Source: Polymyxa betae
Taxonomy: Eukaryota > Endomyxa > Phytomyxea > Plasmodiophorida > Plasmodiophoridae
DNA: 30,336 nt
Assembly: GCA_003693705.1 (NCBI GenBank)
Contig: RBZT01000501.1
Span: 1 to 30,336 of the forward strand
Direction: 5' to 3'
Part shown: piece by piece, positions 19,346-29,880 of the stretch
How the letters are laid out: each line of letters begins with the position of its first letter
Position numbering within the stretch: the stretch's first letter is position 1
Made by a program: the position numbers and the translations under genes
The notes under the pieces: model-generated
What the model saw: the letters and a program-made list of their open reading frames with translations, nothing else
What the model was told of the DNA's origin: nothing
The model's database searches: none

Positions 19346-20720
19346 TCTTTTTGACTGGGCTGATTGCTGATTGTGATAATTTTTATTGCTGAACCATTTG
19401 GGATTTTATATTGTTTTTATCGTCCTTATTTGTAATTTTTCGAGTTTTTATTTGCTCTGGGTCTCAATCACTATCATTGGAGGCCATCTCACTTTTGTAA
19501 GCTTTTCTTGCTATAGGACCACAGGGCGAAACCAGAGCGTGTTGCAGCAGATTACGCCAGTCGTGTTCATGTTATATCTGGCGTTCGATCGAGGTATCGC
19601 ACGAGACGGGCCCCAAGTTTGCCCATATCAATATCTTTCTATCATTTTTCTTCTTTGATAGGGCCGATTCTCTGCCCAATTTCGTTATATTTCATTGCAG
19701 AAGCAATTTGGGCTTTTTTTTACAATTTTTCTCGTCCTTATTGGTAAATTTTAGGGCATTTATTTCCTATGGGTCTCTATCACTATCATTAGGGACCATC
19801 TCACTTATGTAATAATCTTATCTTTCTATAGGACCCCCTGGCGAAACAAGGAATTGTAGAACGAATTGCAGCATTTCACTCCAACCATGTACATGCTCCA
19901 GCTGGCGTTGGTTCGAGGTATTGCATGATGTGGGCTCCGATTTAGCCTATATCAATAGTTTTCTATTATTTCTTCATTGTAATTTGCTGATACTCTGCCC
20001 AAATTGGAAGTTTTTCATCGTGAAAGTCGTTTGTGCTTTCAAATGCTTTTCTCGTCGCTCTTTGTAAATTTTAGACTTTTTATTTACATTTGTTTCTCAC
20101 ACTATCATTAGTGATTTCTCTTTGTAAGCTTATCTTGTTATAGAACCACCGGGCGACACAAGGGACGGTAAAACGAGTTCCAGCACTTCACTACCGGCAT
20201 GTACATGCTCCAGCTGGCGTTTATTCGAGATATCGCAGGATTTGTGCTCTATTTTAGCCCATATCAATATTTTTCTATCATTTCTTCATTTTGGGCTGAT
20301 ACTCTGCCCAATTTGGATATTTTTCATTGTTGAACTTATTTGTGCTTTCCTATATGTTTCTCGTCATTCTTTGAATTTTTAGAGCATTTTATTGATTATG
20401 AGTCTCAATCAGTTATGAATCGTCTCGCTTTTGAAAACTTTCCTGTCTTTAGGACCATCTGGCGACATCAGTGCTGCTATAGTGAGTTGCAGCACATCAC
20501 GCCAATCCTGTTCATTGTATCTTGGCATCGGTTCGAGGTATCGCGTGCTATGGCCCCAATTCAGGCAATGTCAAGTATCTCAATCATTTCTTTATTTTGA
20601 GAGGACTGATACTCTGCCCGATTCCGATATTTTTCTTTGATGAAGTCATTTGGGCTTTTTTCTCATCCTTTTCAATTTACTATCGGTCTCTATAACTAGA
20701 GACCATCTCACTTTGGTATC
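19321..20720. repeat. ~310-bp tandem array, about 4.5 units
   Basis: The landmark TATCAATA with CATTTCTTC following recurs at 19321, 19626, 19950, 20262 and (worn) 20569, i.e. every 305-324 bp. Other landmarks keep step: ACTCTGCCCAATTT-like sequence; GGTCTC..TCACTATCATTAGGGACC; CCATCTCACTT; and ATAGGACCACAGGGCGA-like sequence. Each unit holds a short inverted repeat, clearest in the last (GGTCTCTA/TAGAGACC, 20684-20703). Unit divergence is high, so the array is old. The first landmark lies within the 5' coding end of the neighbouring CACTA transposase. Confidence 0.88.
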
Positions 20721-20969
20721 TTGAGCTCAAGCAGTTCGCTTTTCGGTTATCGATATCAATCGCTATCCGTTATTGTTGTTTGTCTCATTTTTCAGATTTC
20801 TTGTGTTATTTTCTTAACCAAGCGTGCAGTGCAAAGTTTCAAACAGTAACCATAAATATGAGAATAAAGATTGTATTCTTTTCAGCTTCTTATATGATCA
20901 TCTCCTCTGCCTTGCCTGATCCTATCACGAAGTAGCCTTTCTCTTGTGATAGCTTTCCAAGCATAATAT
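20721..20969. other. No gene seen
   Basis: AT-rich sequence lies between the tandem array and the transposase C-terminus of CACTA copy 2. The left end of that element should lie here. I find no convincing CACTA terminus. Confidence 0.35.
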
Positions 20970-23900
20970 TCATTGGTTCCACGTTTTCACGTTTTCTAAA
21001 AACACCCATCGCGACCATCCTTTGTTTTCGGCTGCTGTCATAGCCTGGACTATTGGAAGATTAGTCTCCTGGTCTACGAGATATCCAACATTTTTGCTGT
21101 TTGGAGATCTATACCAATCGACGAAGGCTAATTGTTGCACTGGAATATCGTCACGAATTGTGAGTGAAGAAAACCAGTTAGTGGAGCAGAACCAAACTGA
21201 AGATTGAGTGGTAGACGTTGAGACTTTGACCTGTAGAATGTGGTTGCTTGTTTTAAGAGCTTTCTTCCGCTAATATTCCCTGGATCGAAAGAGTTTCCCA
21301 CGATGGACTCGATGTGTAACAGTGTTAAACTCCCCTAATGACAGCAATTCAAAGGTTCGGCTGTGTTGATTAAAAGGAAGCTTTGCAATTAAAAATATAG
21401 AGTTTATTCAACGTCATATTGGTTATTAGAAATTTCAACACATCAAGCGTTTTCTGCAAAGTGCTATCACGAAAAAATAATCGAAGAAACTGATCATCTC
21501 ATAACGAAATACTGATTCCCTGGCTTAAACCTACCTTGCAAAGCTAATACAAGCGCCTGGCTAAAGCAAGCGCATTGCAAGTACTTGATCAGTTGCTCCT
21601 TGTTCTGCTGGAAAAAAGCAACAGCATTCTTTTGCAGTTTCAACTCGCTGTATGGAGCCCCGATCGTTGCTGTAAATCTTTTGATTGCAGTGCGATATTC
21701 AATCGTCCTGCAAAGAATCAATATACGACAGGCCCAAAAGGATGTGACGAAGCTCATCCTCACCCAGCTGCCAATCGTTGTGTTTGAAGTGAACGATAGT
21801 ACGCTGGCTTGCATTACACACATCACTTTCATCTGTCTCATCCGAGCTGCCAAATGTCCAAAGTCTGTTGGGGCTGTGACTAAACTGTAGATGGTTTTCG
21901 AATCTAAACACCGTGTTAGATCACGACGCCAAGCTGAAACGTCAGAGACGTACCGATAACATGTGATCACCACTTGCTCTGCATAATTTTTCATGATGTT
22001 CACAGCTTGCCCTCTAGAAGCGTGATTCATTGACTTCGCTGGTCTCATAAACCTTTCAGACCAAAAGTTCCATGAAGATCCCGTTAATGGCCCTAAATCT
22101 TTGAATATATGGTCAACAATGTGAAGAGCAAAATGAACAGGTAATGTCATCAACATGCTTGGAATTTACTGATGAGAATATATTTGACGAGCTCCAAATA
22201 TAAATATTGTTTGGTTTCCTCCTCCAACAAGGTTAGTGCCTCCGCGAGTTTGCTCTGGCAATTGTTTATTTGTGAGCGATGAATGATTGAGCAGAAGCAG
22301 TCTGAAAGCGAGTCGAAAAACCGATACAACTTCTTTTAATCATCGCAGCGCTGTCATTACCAAAGAGTCTTTTGGTCAGGAATTTAAACAGACCATGCAG
22401 CATCAGATGCCACTGTGCATTCTTTACCAACATCTGGGAAGGTACATACGGATTGAATATTTCTGGCGCTCCTAGATTTCACTGTTACCATCGTTAACAT
22501 GATTAAATACAGCAGCTCACCCTCCGGTACTCTCAGATTCCTCAAGCTCGTGCTAATTTCTGTCCGGCTACCCTTTATCAAAGCCCAGGGCAAACGAGAC
22601 TGGTGGTCCCAAACGTGCGGTAGCCTATTAATCGCTTTTTCTGCATCGCGTGCTTCACAATCGAACACGAGTCCCGCGCCACCAGGCTCGCAGTCCAACG
22701 CTTCAATCAGTGTCTTTGCCATATTCTAGGAAGATTGTAAGCAAAGTTGCTGATGATCCATTACAAGCACACACACCCAAATGATGCATATAATCTGACT
22801 TGAACTGGCGGCTGGGATCCCATCCACTTTTCAAATGCCTCGACAGAGCATCAATTCCATAGAACCCGGACATCTTATAAGGATGGTAGGGTTACCTTCG
22901 TCCGGTCATATGGTCTATATTCCTTTTAGTCCACGGTTTCTTGCTGATTGAGCCCTTTCATCGCGTTTTGAAATTTCGTAAGTTTCAGATAGGGAGCCTT
23001 TAAGCATTTTTTCAGAATCATTCATCAGCAATTTACAGCGAAAGTGATATACCATAGAGAGCGATTTCGTCCTTAGTAAACAGCATAGGAGCGGGTTTTC
23101 GGCTCGTTTTCAGTCATGGAGGAACAGCAGCCGTCTTTCGAAGAGGATGATTTTGAGGTAAATGCTGGTATGAGCCCAGAGGACATGTTCGGCGAAAACA
23201 TCTGATACCTTGGATTTTGCAAATGCAAGCTCCATTGATGCTCGATGATCCAGCTCTTTTCATTGCCTTTGCCCACGCTGGTAGGTCGCCCATGCTATTC
23301 AGCAGTATCATGTTGATCTGTAAGGAAAGTGTTTAGATCATGTCAACAGTTCTCTACGACATACCTTTGTCAATCTTGAAAGCGACGCATCAAACACGTA
23401 TAAACCGCTCTTATTGATCAAGCTTAGCTAATGAGCGACCAACGCGAAAAATGCTTGACTGGAAAAGTAAGAGCACGAGGTCATGACTACGGATGATGGC
23501 TTGCATCTTGCTGTCGGAGGCAAGGTTAGATACGAAAACAGATGAGGCCAGACCGATATCTGCGATGAATTGTGTACTCTTGTCCCATCGTAACAATGAG
23601 TTAACGCTATGATCATATTACTGTCACCTAAAAAATTCGTAAACAACAAGCAGACATGTGAGCTCTTTCAACCATTTCTGGACATCTTTCTGAGCTCCTT
23701 GGTATGAAATGGAACATAATAATCGTAAAATAAGTCTCCATGCGTCCAGTCACTCATGAACTCTTTCTTGTTGCCGGTTTCTATATGTTTCTGTTCTAAT
23801 TCTCCAATGCTTTCGAAACCTTCCCAGTATAGCTTCGCCATTGAACTAAATGAAAATCGGATCTGATTGCATTTCAGTTACTATGCATTAGTAATTCCTG

Positions 23901-25072
23901 GCATCTTACTTGGATATCGTATGACAAAGGCCAATACAGAAAAGTTTTAGCGTTTGTCCTTTCGCTTAAACATTCAGGGCATCTTTCCTCATTCTCCAAG
24001 TCCAGTGTGTAGATGCAGTGACCTGAAGGACAAGATTCCAACCTAATGGGCTTGAAGCAAAGAAACACATCTCTGAGAATAGTTTCCTTAGCAGCCTTCC
24101 AACTGGAAGGAAAATTGCTATATATTGGAATAGACTCTCCCAACTCTTTTTCTGGCTTAGATGACATTTCTGCAAGATGCATGCTTAGTATTACCTCAAA
24201 ACTTTTACTGTTGATACTGGAACGAAATCTTATGTCGGCGAACTGCATAATCTTGGTTTTGATTTTTTTGAAAATGAGAGCGACTCTCAATTCCTAGTTC
24301 GTCTAGTTGATTTTCGTGAATGTGAGACATTCTTTGCAGCATCGATCTTTCGCCATTCATGGCTTTCAAGATTTCTTTTTCGAACTTTGACTGTGATTGA
24401 TCAACATATGGTTCCTTTAGAACCGCACTGTCAGATGAATCGTGCGAACTTTCATCTGTCAAATCGTTATGGGCTTCGTTTGTCGACGGATCAAGAGACT
24501 CGTCATCATTCAAGCATTGATCAGCAGCATTGACATCACTGCAGCTCGAAGCGATTTCGATATAAAGTTCATTATCTAGCAGATTCTCAATGAAACTTCT
24601 GTGAAAACCTATATAATTCTTCCAAGTTACCATCTGAGCCAGCCGTATGAAAGGCATTATCTTGGTGTGGCTTGAATGATGTCGCTGCAGGCGTTTCATC
24701 ATCCGTAGGACCTGAATTCGTCTGAGATTGATTCTGTTGATAACAATAGGCATAGGCTGACCCGGGGCATCTTCCATGTTTGTTGTGTTGTTTAACAAGT
24801 GATGATCGGGCATTGCTTCTGTTTCAGGTTCAAAACTAGGCTCTTCATCTACTAATTATAACAAGATATTAGGCTGAGCTTTCCGAACTGCTCTGCTTAC
24901 CATTGAGAATGTAACGACGTTTATTTAGACTCTTTTCTTCTAGCAGAATATCGTCGTTTCTGTGCTTCTCGCAAGTATCTGGGTAGCGAATTTTTCCTCC
25001 GCATCTGTGTGTTTTACAGTAACAACGTCTTTGCATTCCATTCTTTGTTTTCTTTAGCTTGACAAATGACAT
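20970..25072 (-). pseudogene. CACTA element copy 2: tnp2-type transposase gene, spliced, damaged
   Basis: Exon 1 (25072-24901) starts with ATG and carries a Cys/His-rich N-terminus (RRCYCKTHRCGGK, CEKHRND). Exon 2 from 24851 has an acidic stretch, then the region before SCPSGHCIYTLDLE...CPEC (about 24030-23960). Later blocks are IRFSFSSMAKLYWEG; MSDWTHGDLFYDYYVPFH; ALTHCYDGTRVHNSS; MGDLPAWAKAMKRAG with INGACICKIQGIR (about 23280-23210); YGIDALSRHLKSGWDPS (about 22850); RLPWALIKGSRTEI; and HFALHIVDHIFKDLGPLTG (about 22140). The C-terminal QLAFVDWYRS ends at 20970. Introns fit at 24852-24900, 23863-23909, 23628-23672 and 23318-23364. A T7 run (24263-24269) shifts the frame, and TAG at 23428 and later breaks make it a probable pseudogene. 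Confidence 0.85.
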
Positions 25073-25166
25073 TAGGTCTGCTTATAAAAGATCCTGGCTA
25101 TCTAAAGAATACTCAGAGCTGTGACTTGATGCTGGCACCAGTGTACTGGTCAATAGAAAAGCTGTT

Positions 25167-26190
25167 TTATGTAATGCTATAGCTTTCGTTTTTGGCCTCC
25201 TTTAATTGCTTTTCAAGCAAGTTGGCTATTGCTTTTCGGATCTTTTGTCCTGAGGGAGATTCCATATCGAACGCAAGTTCGTTGGAGGATTCGAGATTCT
25301 GAAAGTCTTCGAAGATAAATTCCAGCATGAGCCCCAGCGAGCACTCCGGGAACTTGTACTCGCAAAGTGCTGGGTTTACGTCATTGCCTTCATTGCTGGC
25401 TAAGGCTGCTTTAACTTTCTCTTTTGTCATCATATGAAATTTTTCTCGTAATTCTGTGCTCGAGTAAATTCCATATCGTTTTCGACTAGACAGCCTCTTA
25501 CCATCTTTGACCATCTCCAGCTCTGGCATTGCTGCTGGAAGCTGCTTCTTGATTTCCACAATCAACATCTCAGCATCTCCATTGATTGTTTCCAAGGACA
25601 TGCTAGATGTTATTCAACTTTAGCATGGCATCAAATCTATAATCGAATCCATTACTTACTTATGGAACATTAATTGATCTCGAAGTAGCTGTCGAAAAGC
25701 TTTTCGTTCCGGCGTCAGTTCTTTTGGTTTCGTGATGCGAAACTTTCTCAGAAGTTTGGTGGTGATTCGTCCGCTTTTGGGGTGATCGCGCCATCTTTCT
25801 CGTGACCAATAACAATCACGAATTGTCGGAAGTTCGGTTGATCCCCTTTTACGATTTTCTTCATGATTGTTAGATATAACATGATCACAGCCTTTATTCA
25901 TACATACTTCGAGAACTTTAATCGGATAGTTCGTCAAGACTTGCCACAAAACGTAGACCTTTACAAATTGTTTCCTCGTTGACTCCATCTGTCAAGACAG
26001 ACGGGGGATCTTCAGAAACTGACAAGGAAGAAACACGAACTGCTCTATGCGTTTCCAGGTTGATCGCACGACCGTGCAAACTGGATCGGTGTTCGCATGG
26101 ATCGCTTTCATCACTAAGCAGCTCAACACGAGCAACACGCTTCGAGTTTCTAACAAACCAGACAATCGAGCACGGTGCTGCAACTTCCAC
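25167..26190 (-). pseudogene. CACTA-linked upstream gene, spliced, unknown function
   Basis: Three exons fit on the minus strand: 26190-25908, 25858-25660 and 25602-25167. The introns are 49 nt (25859-25907, GTATGT..CTAAC..AAG) and 57 nt (25603-25659, GTAAGT..TAG), and the frame holds across both. Exon 1 starts near VEVAAPCSIVWFVRNSKRVA without an ATG, so an earlier exon is likely. It has one TAA at 25918. Exon 2 has PTIRDCYWSRERW and LLRKFRITKPKELTPERK; exon 3 has RKRYGIYSSTELREKFHMM and a Lys-rich helical end (IRKAIANLLEKQLKEAK). It ends 94 bp before the transposase ATG on the same strand, the place of an accessory gene such as TnpA of other CACTA elements. I recognise no domain. A relative lies at 6301-6903. 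Confidence 0.6.
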
Positions 26191-26576
26191 CAGATTTATT
26201 GTTGTTTAATGCAATCACATATATCAATCTCACAAAAATATTCCATCTACAGCAAAATTTTGAAAACAAACTTGGTGTCCCACTACCAAGCTCTGCGCAA
26301 TTCCGGAGGTCAGCTTCAATATTGACATCTCTCTCGTGTTGCTGTCATGATGTTTGGTTTCACCTTGCCATGCTGCAATGGGCGTGAGGGTTCTTTGGAC
26401 AGATGACAGTGCAAATATACGGCCCGTTTCTAGGGTGCTTAATATCGGTGTCGCACTGTGCTCTCTGCCTAAAAAATCCTCATAGAAAGAGATAGGGTGT
26501 ACGGCACAATGTAATATCGGTCACCCGAAAGAATGGTCGACCCCCCGTCTCTTTCGTGCTCATTGTGTTCGAACGG
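26191..26576. other. No gene seen
   Basis: TAATATCGGT occurs twice (about 26440 and 26511). GAAAGAGA/TCTCTTTC (about 26484 and 26550) and CACAATG/CATTGTG (about 26503 and 26563) form loose inverted repeats. A first exon of the upstream CACTA gene may lie here but cannot be shown. Confidence 0.35.
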
Positions 26577-27065
26577 CTATAGGTTGAAATCAAAGACATC
26601 ATTGGCGACATCATCTGATGAAAGTGGTTCCAATATTTGATCTAGAGCAGGATTGCATGTTATACTGTTACATGTAAAGGTATCCAGGTATCTACAGAAT
26701 CGAAAAATCTTGTTTTGTGGCTTTTTTCTTTTTACTTTCACTTTGTTACAGAAAGGGTCAATTTTCGAATATTTTAGTGAATTTTCGATGACAGCTAGGT
26801 CGCTCTTCTGCCGAGAACCAAATAGAGCCCAGATTTCGTCCGGTGAGCTTTTTGTGTGTCTGGAAAAGGAATGATCACTTTGGTTATGGTTTTCAAGAAC
26901 TGGCATCCTTGTAACGTGATGGTTGGCTATCGCATACAAGTCCAGATTAGAAAGATTTTGCTGATAGAAACCAATTAAAATGCAATCCAGAATAAAGCAC
27001 ACATAATCATAATTCCATTGAATTAAACAACATTGATTTGACATTGATACGTAGCAAACCATCAT
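26577..27065 (-). CDS. Hypothetical ORF of 162 codons, unknown
   Basis: A single uninterrupted minus frame begins MMVCYVSMSNQCCLIQW at 27065 and ends VANDVFDFNL at 26577. It has a hydrophobic N-terminal third (YVCFILDCILIGFY), then a polar middle (SSPDEIWALFGSRQKSDLA), a basic run (KVKVKRKKPQNK) and a Cys-containing end. I know no family with this pattern. It lies between the CACTA element and the third copia LTR and is the longest undamaged ORF in the window that I cannot assign to an element. It could be an exon of a host gene, part of the CACTA element, or chance. Confidence 0.32.
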   Translation of the reverse strand: MMVCYVSMSNQCCLIQWNYDYVCFILDCILIGFYQQNLSNLDLYAIANHHVTRMPVLENHNQSDHSFSRHTKSSPDEIWALFGSRQKSDLAVIENSLKYSKIDPFCNKVKVKRKKPQNKIFRFCRYLDTFTCNSITCNPALDQILEPLSSDDVANDVFDFNL

Positions 27066-27142
27066 GCTGTAACATCCTGCGAATGTTCACTAATTCATGC
27101 CAAAGTATCACGCGTATTGCATGCTTCGAGCATTCTGCGTTT

Positions 27143-27332
27143 TGTTGGAATGAAAATTAAGGTTTTAGGGTTTGATCGGAAGGTGACCCAGGATCGATTC
27201 CGCAGTCCGACGAGTCAAGACTTCCCTTTCCGGTCCCGATCGGACCTTCCGTCGTGAATATATGGAAATAATGGACACACTGGATTTCTCTTACATTGTG
27301 ATACTTCTCGTTTATTGGAACTTTCACTAACA
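27143..27332 (+). repeat. Copia copy 3, candidate 5' LTR
   Basis: It begins TGTTGGAATG, close to the usual start of copia LTRs. It contains a TATA-like GAATATATGG (about 27256) and reaches a CA at 27332, shortly before the primer-binding site at 27348. The exact end is uncertain by about 15 bases. A near-palindrome GGTCCCGATCGGACC lies at about 27232. The 3' LTR is outside the window, so it cannot be confirmed by comparison. Confidence 0.55.
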
Positions 27333-27347
27333 GCACCACTTCCAAGA

Positions 27348-27361
27348 GGTTATGGGCCCAG
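27348..27361 (+). promoter_or_regulatory. Copia copy 3 primer-binding site, half-tRNA type
   Basis: GGTTATGGGCCCAG is exactly complementary to the anticodon stem-loop of eukaryotic initiator tRNA-Met (CTGGGCCCATAACC), the same primer site as in Drosophila copia. The ATG inside it (27352) opens a 152-codon gag frame. Confidence 0.85.
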
Positions 27362-28439
27362 TCAACGCTAACATTTCTGCAAACCAAGCTGCTGACTCTC
27401 CCAACCCAGCAGCCCCAGCAATACCGAGGCAGAAACCAATCGACGGGACTCCGACTTTCCGTTCAACTCCAGGAGGCCCTTGCCACGTCATGCCTCTACG
27501 GCTCTTCTCAACTCCCGCCCCGCCAACCATCACGGCAACCCCTCAAGGAACCGCATCCTCGTTGTCCTCCGCGAACGGCACGTCCACGGATCGACCTTCG
27601 TGGCTTCCAATGCTGATGGCCTCATTAAATGGCATCAACCACTCCCTTAGACAGCTTGCGCAACTTAATGCGCAGCCCTCCCTGCCGGATCCCATCGAAC
27701 AACGAGCAGAAGAGGACACGCCCGCTCCGCCGGGTCCAGAAGCGGAGAGGGCCACGCCTGGTCCGACATCCCCACCTGTTCCGGTGGCAGAGCCGATTTG
27801 GACGCTATAACAGCTGCGACGGACAATGCCCCGACGGTGCGGGCAGCTACTCAAACCCCCACGTCCACTCTGGCACACACGCCAGCCACGACCCCCACGA
27901 CCATGTCTAAGACTGGCGCATCATGCAACTCAACGACGAGCTGGACAGTCTAAGGTTCCCCTTCAACCTTGCTCTGGTTGACAAATTTATCACTTCCGTG
28001 GATCGCATTCGATCCGAGCTGATAGATATTGGCGATCATGAACGGGTTGAAGATTGCCGACTTGGACTGCGAATTGCGCAGAAATTGCCCGCCGACTCGT
28101 CAAAGCAGGAGGTTCTCCGACGGAGAATGACTTGGACTGAGATCAAACACGATCTCAAACTTGAGCGCAGCCTCCTTCGACGTGCGCCAACCAATTAAAA
28201 TCCATCATCCAATTCTCATAGCAAACCCTCGGACAATCTCTCTTGCACTTACTGCAAGAAGAGAAACCACGTTCGCGAAGTTTGCAGAAAACGAAAAGCG
28301 GATGAATCAAAGCCGGATCGCAACGACCGCACCGACTCCAAGCCTTCCAAAAAAGGCAAAGTCGGCTCCATTATCGATCAGGAAATTCAAAATAAACTGA
28401 GCGAATTTGAAGCCTATCCAAATCTCACTCCAAATGTAG
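27352..28439 (+). pseudogene. Copia copy 3 gag
   Basis: The N-terminal 152 codons are rich in Pro, Ala, Thr and Ser, and the frame then changes twice between about 27790 and 27925. The conserved core follows: DWRIMQLNDELDSLRFPF, VDKFITSVDRIRSELIDIG, LRIAQKLPADSS and MTWTEIKHDL. A TAA at 28196 is in frame. Just beyond is an intact CCHC zinc knuckle, CTYCKKRNHVREVC (28244-28285), with a basic stretch after it (SKPSKKGKVGS). Gag packages the element RNA. With two frame changes and one stop this copy cannot make a full protein. Confidence 0.85.
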
Positions 28440-28800
28440 AATTCGAAACGCATTTTCCAGTTTCACTCCCTACAAAGACAGCAATCGCCGGGTACAAATG
28501 GCTGAATACTCAAAAATATCAGTAGAAGGAACGGGTACGATCTCCATAAAAACCGCGCCTTCGAAGAGCTCAGATTCAATCATACTGAATTTGAAAAAGC
28601 GTAAATTATATTCCGCAACTTTCCGGAAATTATTTTTCCGTAAGGGCGGCTGCAGACAGCGGCATAATCTGCATGTTTCTATATGAAAACGTGTTACTCT
28701 TCACAGCAGTCGAACATAAACTCATTGCTGTTGGCAAAAGTCGAGATGATCTGTATTACCTTTCTGGTACTTTAATCAATCTAAAATCACAACAAATAAA
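28440..28800 (+). pseudogene. Copia copy 3 protease remnant
   Basis: The reading FSSFTPYKDSNRRVQ, MAEYSKISVEGTGTISI (frame of 28498) and, after a frame change near 28590, LYIPQLSGN and FSVRAAADSG is the C-terminal half of a copia protease. The catalytic DSG/DTG and the residues before it are not found, so the N-terminal half appears deleted. The frame then runs on to the pre-integrase region. Confidence 0.78.
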
Positions 28801-29880
28801 CAAAATTTGCATGACTGCGAATTCAGCTTCCGAAGCACTTTGGCATGCTCGCCTTGGTCACATTAGCAGAGATCGCTTGAAAGTCCTCTGGCTAAAGAAC
28901 ATGGCCAATGGCATGAAAGTAACTAATCGGAAAGATTTCCGCTGCATCCATGGAAAAGGGACCCGAACTCCTTTCCGAACGCATTCAAAGAATGCGAGAG
29001 CGACCGAGACACTGGGACGAGTATCCACGGACCTTTGCGGACCCATGCGCCAAACTCCCGCATTTGACGGTGAGCTGTACGCAATGATCATACTCGACCA
29101 GTACTCTCACTATGCTGAAGTATGTTTCCAAGGAGAAAAATCAGAAGCGCTCAATTTTTTCAAAATCTATCACAACAGAGTGACAAACTTGCATAGAAAA
29201 GGCATAATTGCACTCGGTGTTGATGGAGGGGGGTGAATTCAACTCCATCGAATTTTTAAAATTCCTTAATAAAAAGGGAATAGTTAGAGCGAACAATGCC
29301 GCACAGTTCTCAGGAGAATCCATCCTCCGAGAGAATTAACCGCACAGCCACGGACATGGCTCGCTGTATGCTGCACTATGCAGGAGCTCCAAAAATATTT
29401 TGGCGAGATGCCATGAAAATGGCCATCTATGTTCACAACAGAACCCAAACCAAAGCGCTAAACTCAAAGACTCCATACGAGACTTGGTTTAATTCAAAAC
29501 CCGATCTTTCCAACTTAAGAATTTTTGGATGCACAGCCTACGCTATAATCCCAGAATCACAGCGTCACAAATTCGATGATAGGGCAATAAAATGTGTATT
29601 CCTCGGCTACTTAGACACGAGTTCTGGATACCTTCTTTTTGACATCAAAAATAACTCTTTTATTGAAAGTAGAGATGTCCGCTTTAATGAAGAAAATTCC
29701 AATTCCGCGAATTCGATCAAACAGACCCCTTTTTCGATTTCGGATTCGAAAATGCGGCTGATGATGATTATGTCCAAACTGGAATTATCGACCAAATCTC
29801 AGGAAGCAGGCCCCAAGTTGAAGACAGAGAAAATGATCACCTCTCTAATAGTATTCACCATACATCTTCAAATACAGGCC
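28801..29880 (+). pseudogene. Copia copy 3 pre-integrase and integrase
   Basis: ALWHARLGHISRDRL supplies the His residues of the zinc domain. Of the usual Cys pair only one remains (FRCIHGKGTRTPF). The catalytic core shows STDLCGPM (first Asp), VDGGG near 29221 (second Asp, in place of SDNGGEF) and SSERINRT near 29326 (Glu). Between them are a frameshift in a G6 run (29228-29233) and another near 29295. The C-terminal part reads MARCMLHYAGAPKIFWRDA, LRIFGCTAYAIIPESQRHK and CVFLGYLDTSSGYLLFD, typical of copia integrases. The order protease-integrase-RT confirms Ty1/copia. Confidence 0.9.

Noticed and set aside
19560-19620. GGTTCGAGGTA-like B-box motif in each 310-bp unit, hinting at a SINE
   Set aside because: The last conserved C is missing, there is no A box at the right distance and no oligo-A tail.
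26280-26290. CACTACCAAG as a possible CACTA terminus of copy 2
   Set aside because: For a minus-strand element the right end should read TAGTG on the plus strand, and no matching inverted partner was found near 20700-20970.
27176-27200. A tRNA-like B box (GGATCGATTCC) that could mark a tRNA or a SINE
   Set aside because: The bases around it do not form a T-arm stem and no A box or acceptor stem is present; it lies within the candidate copia LTR.
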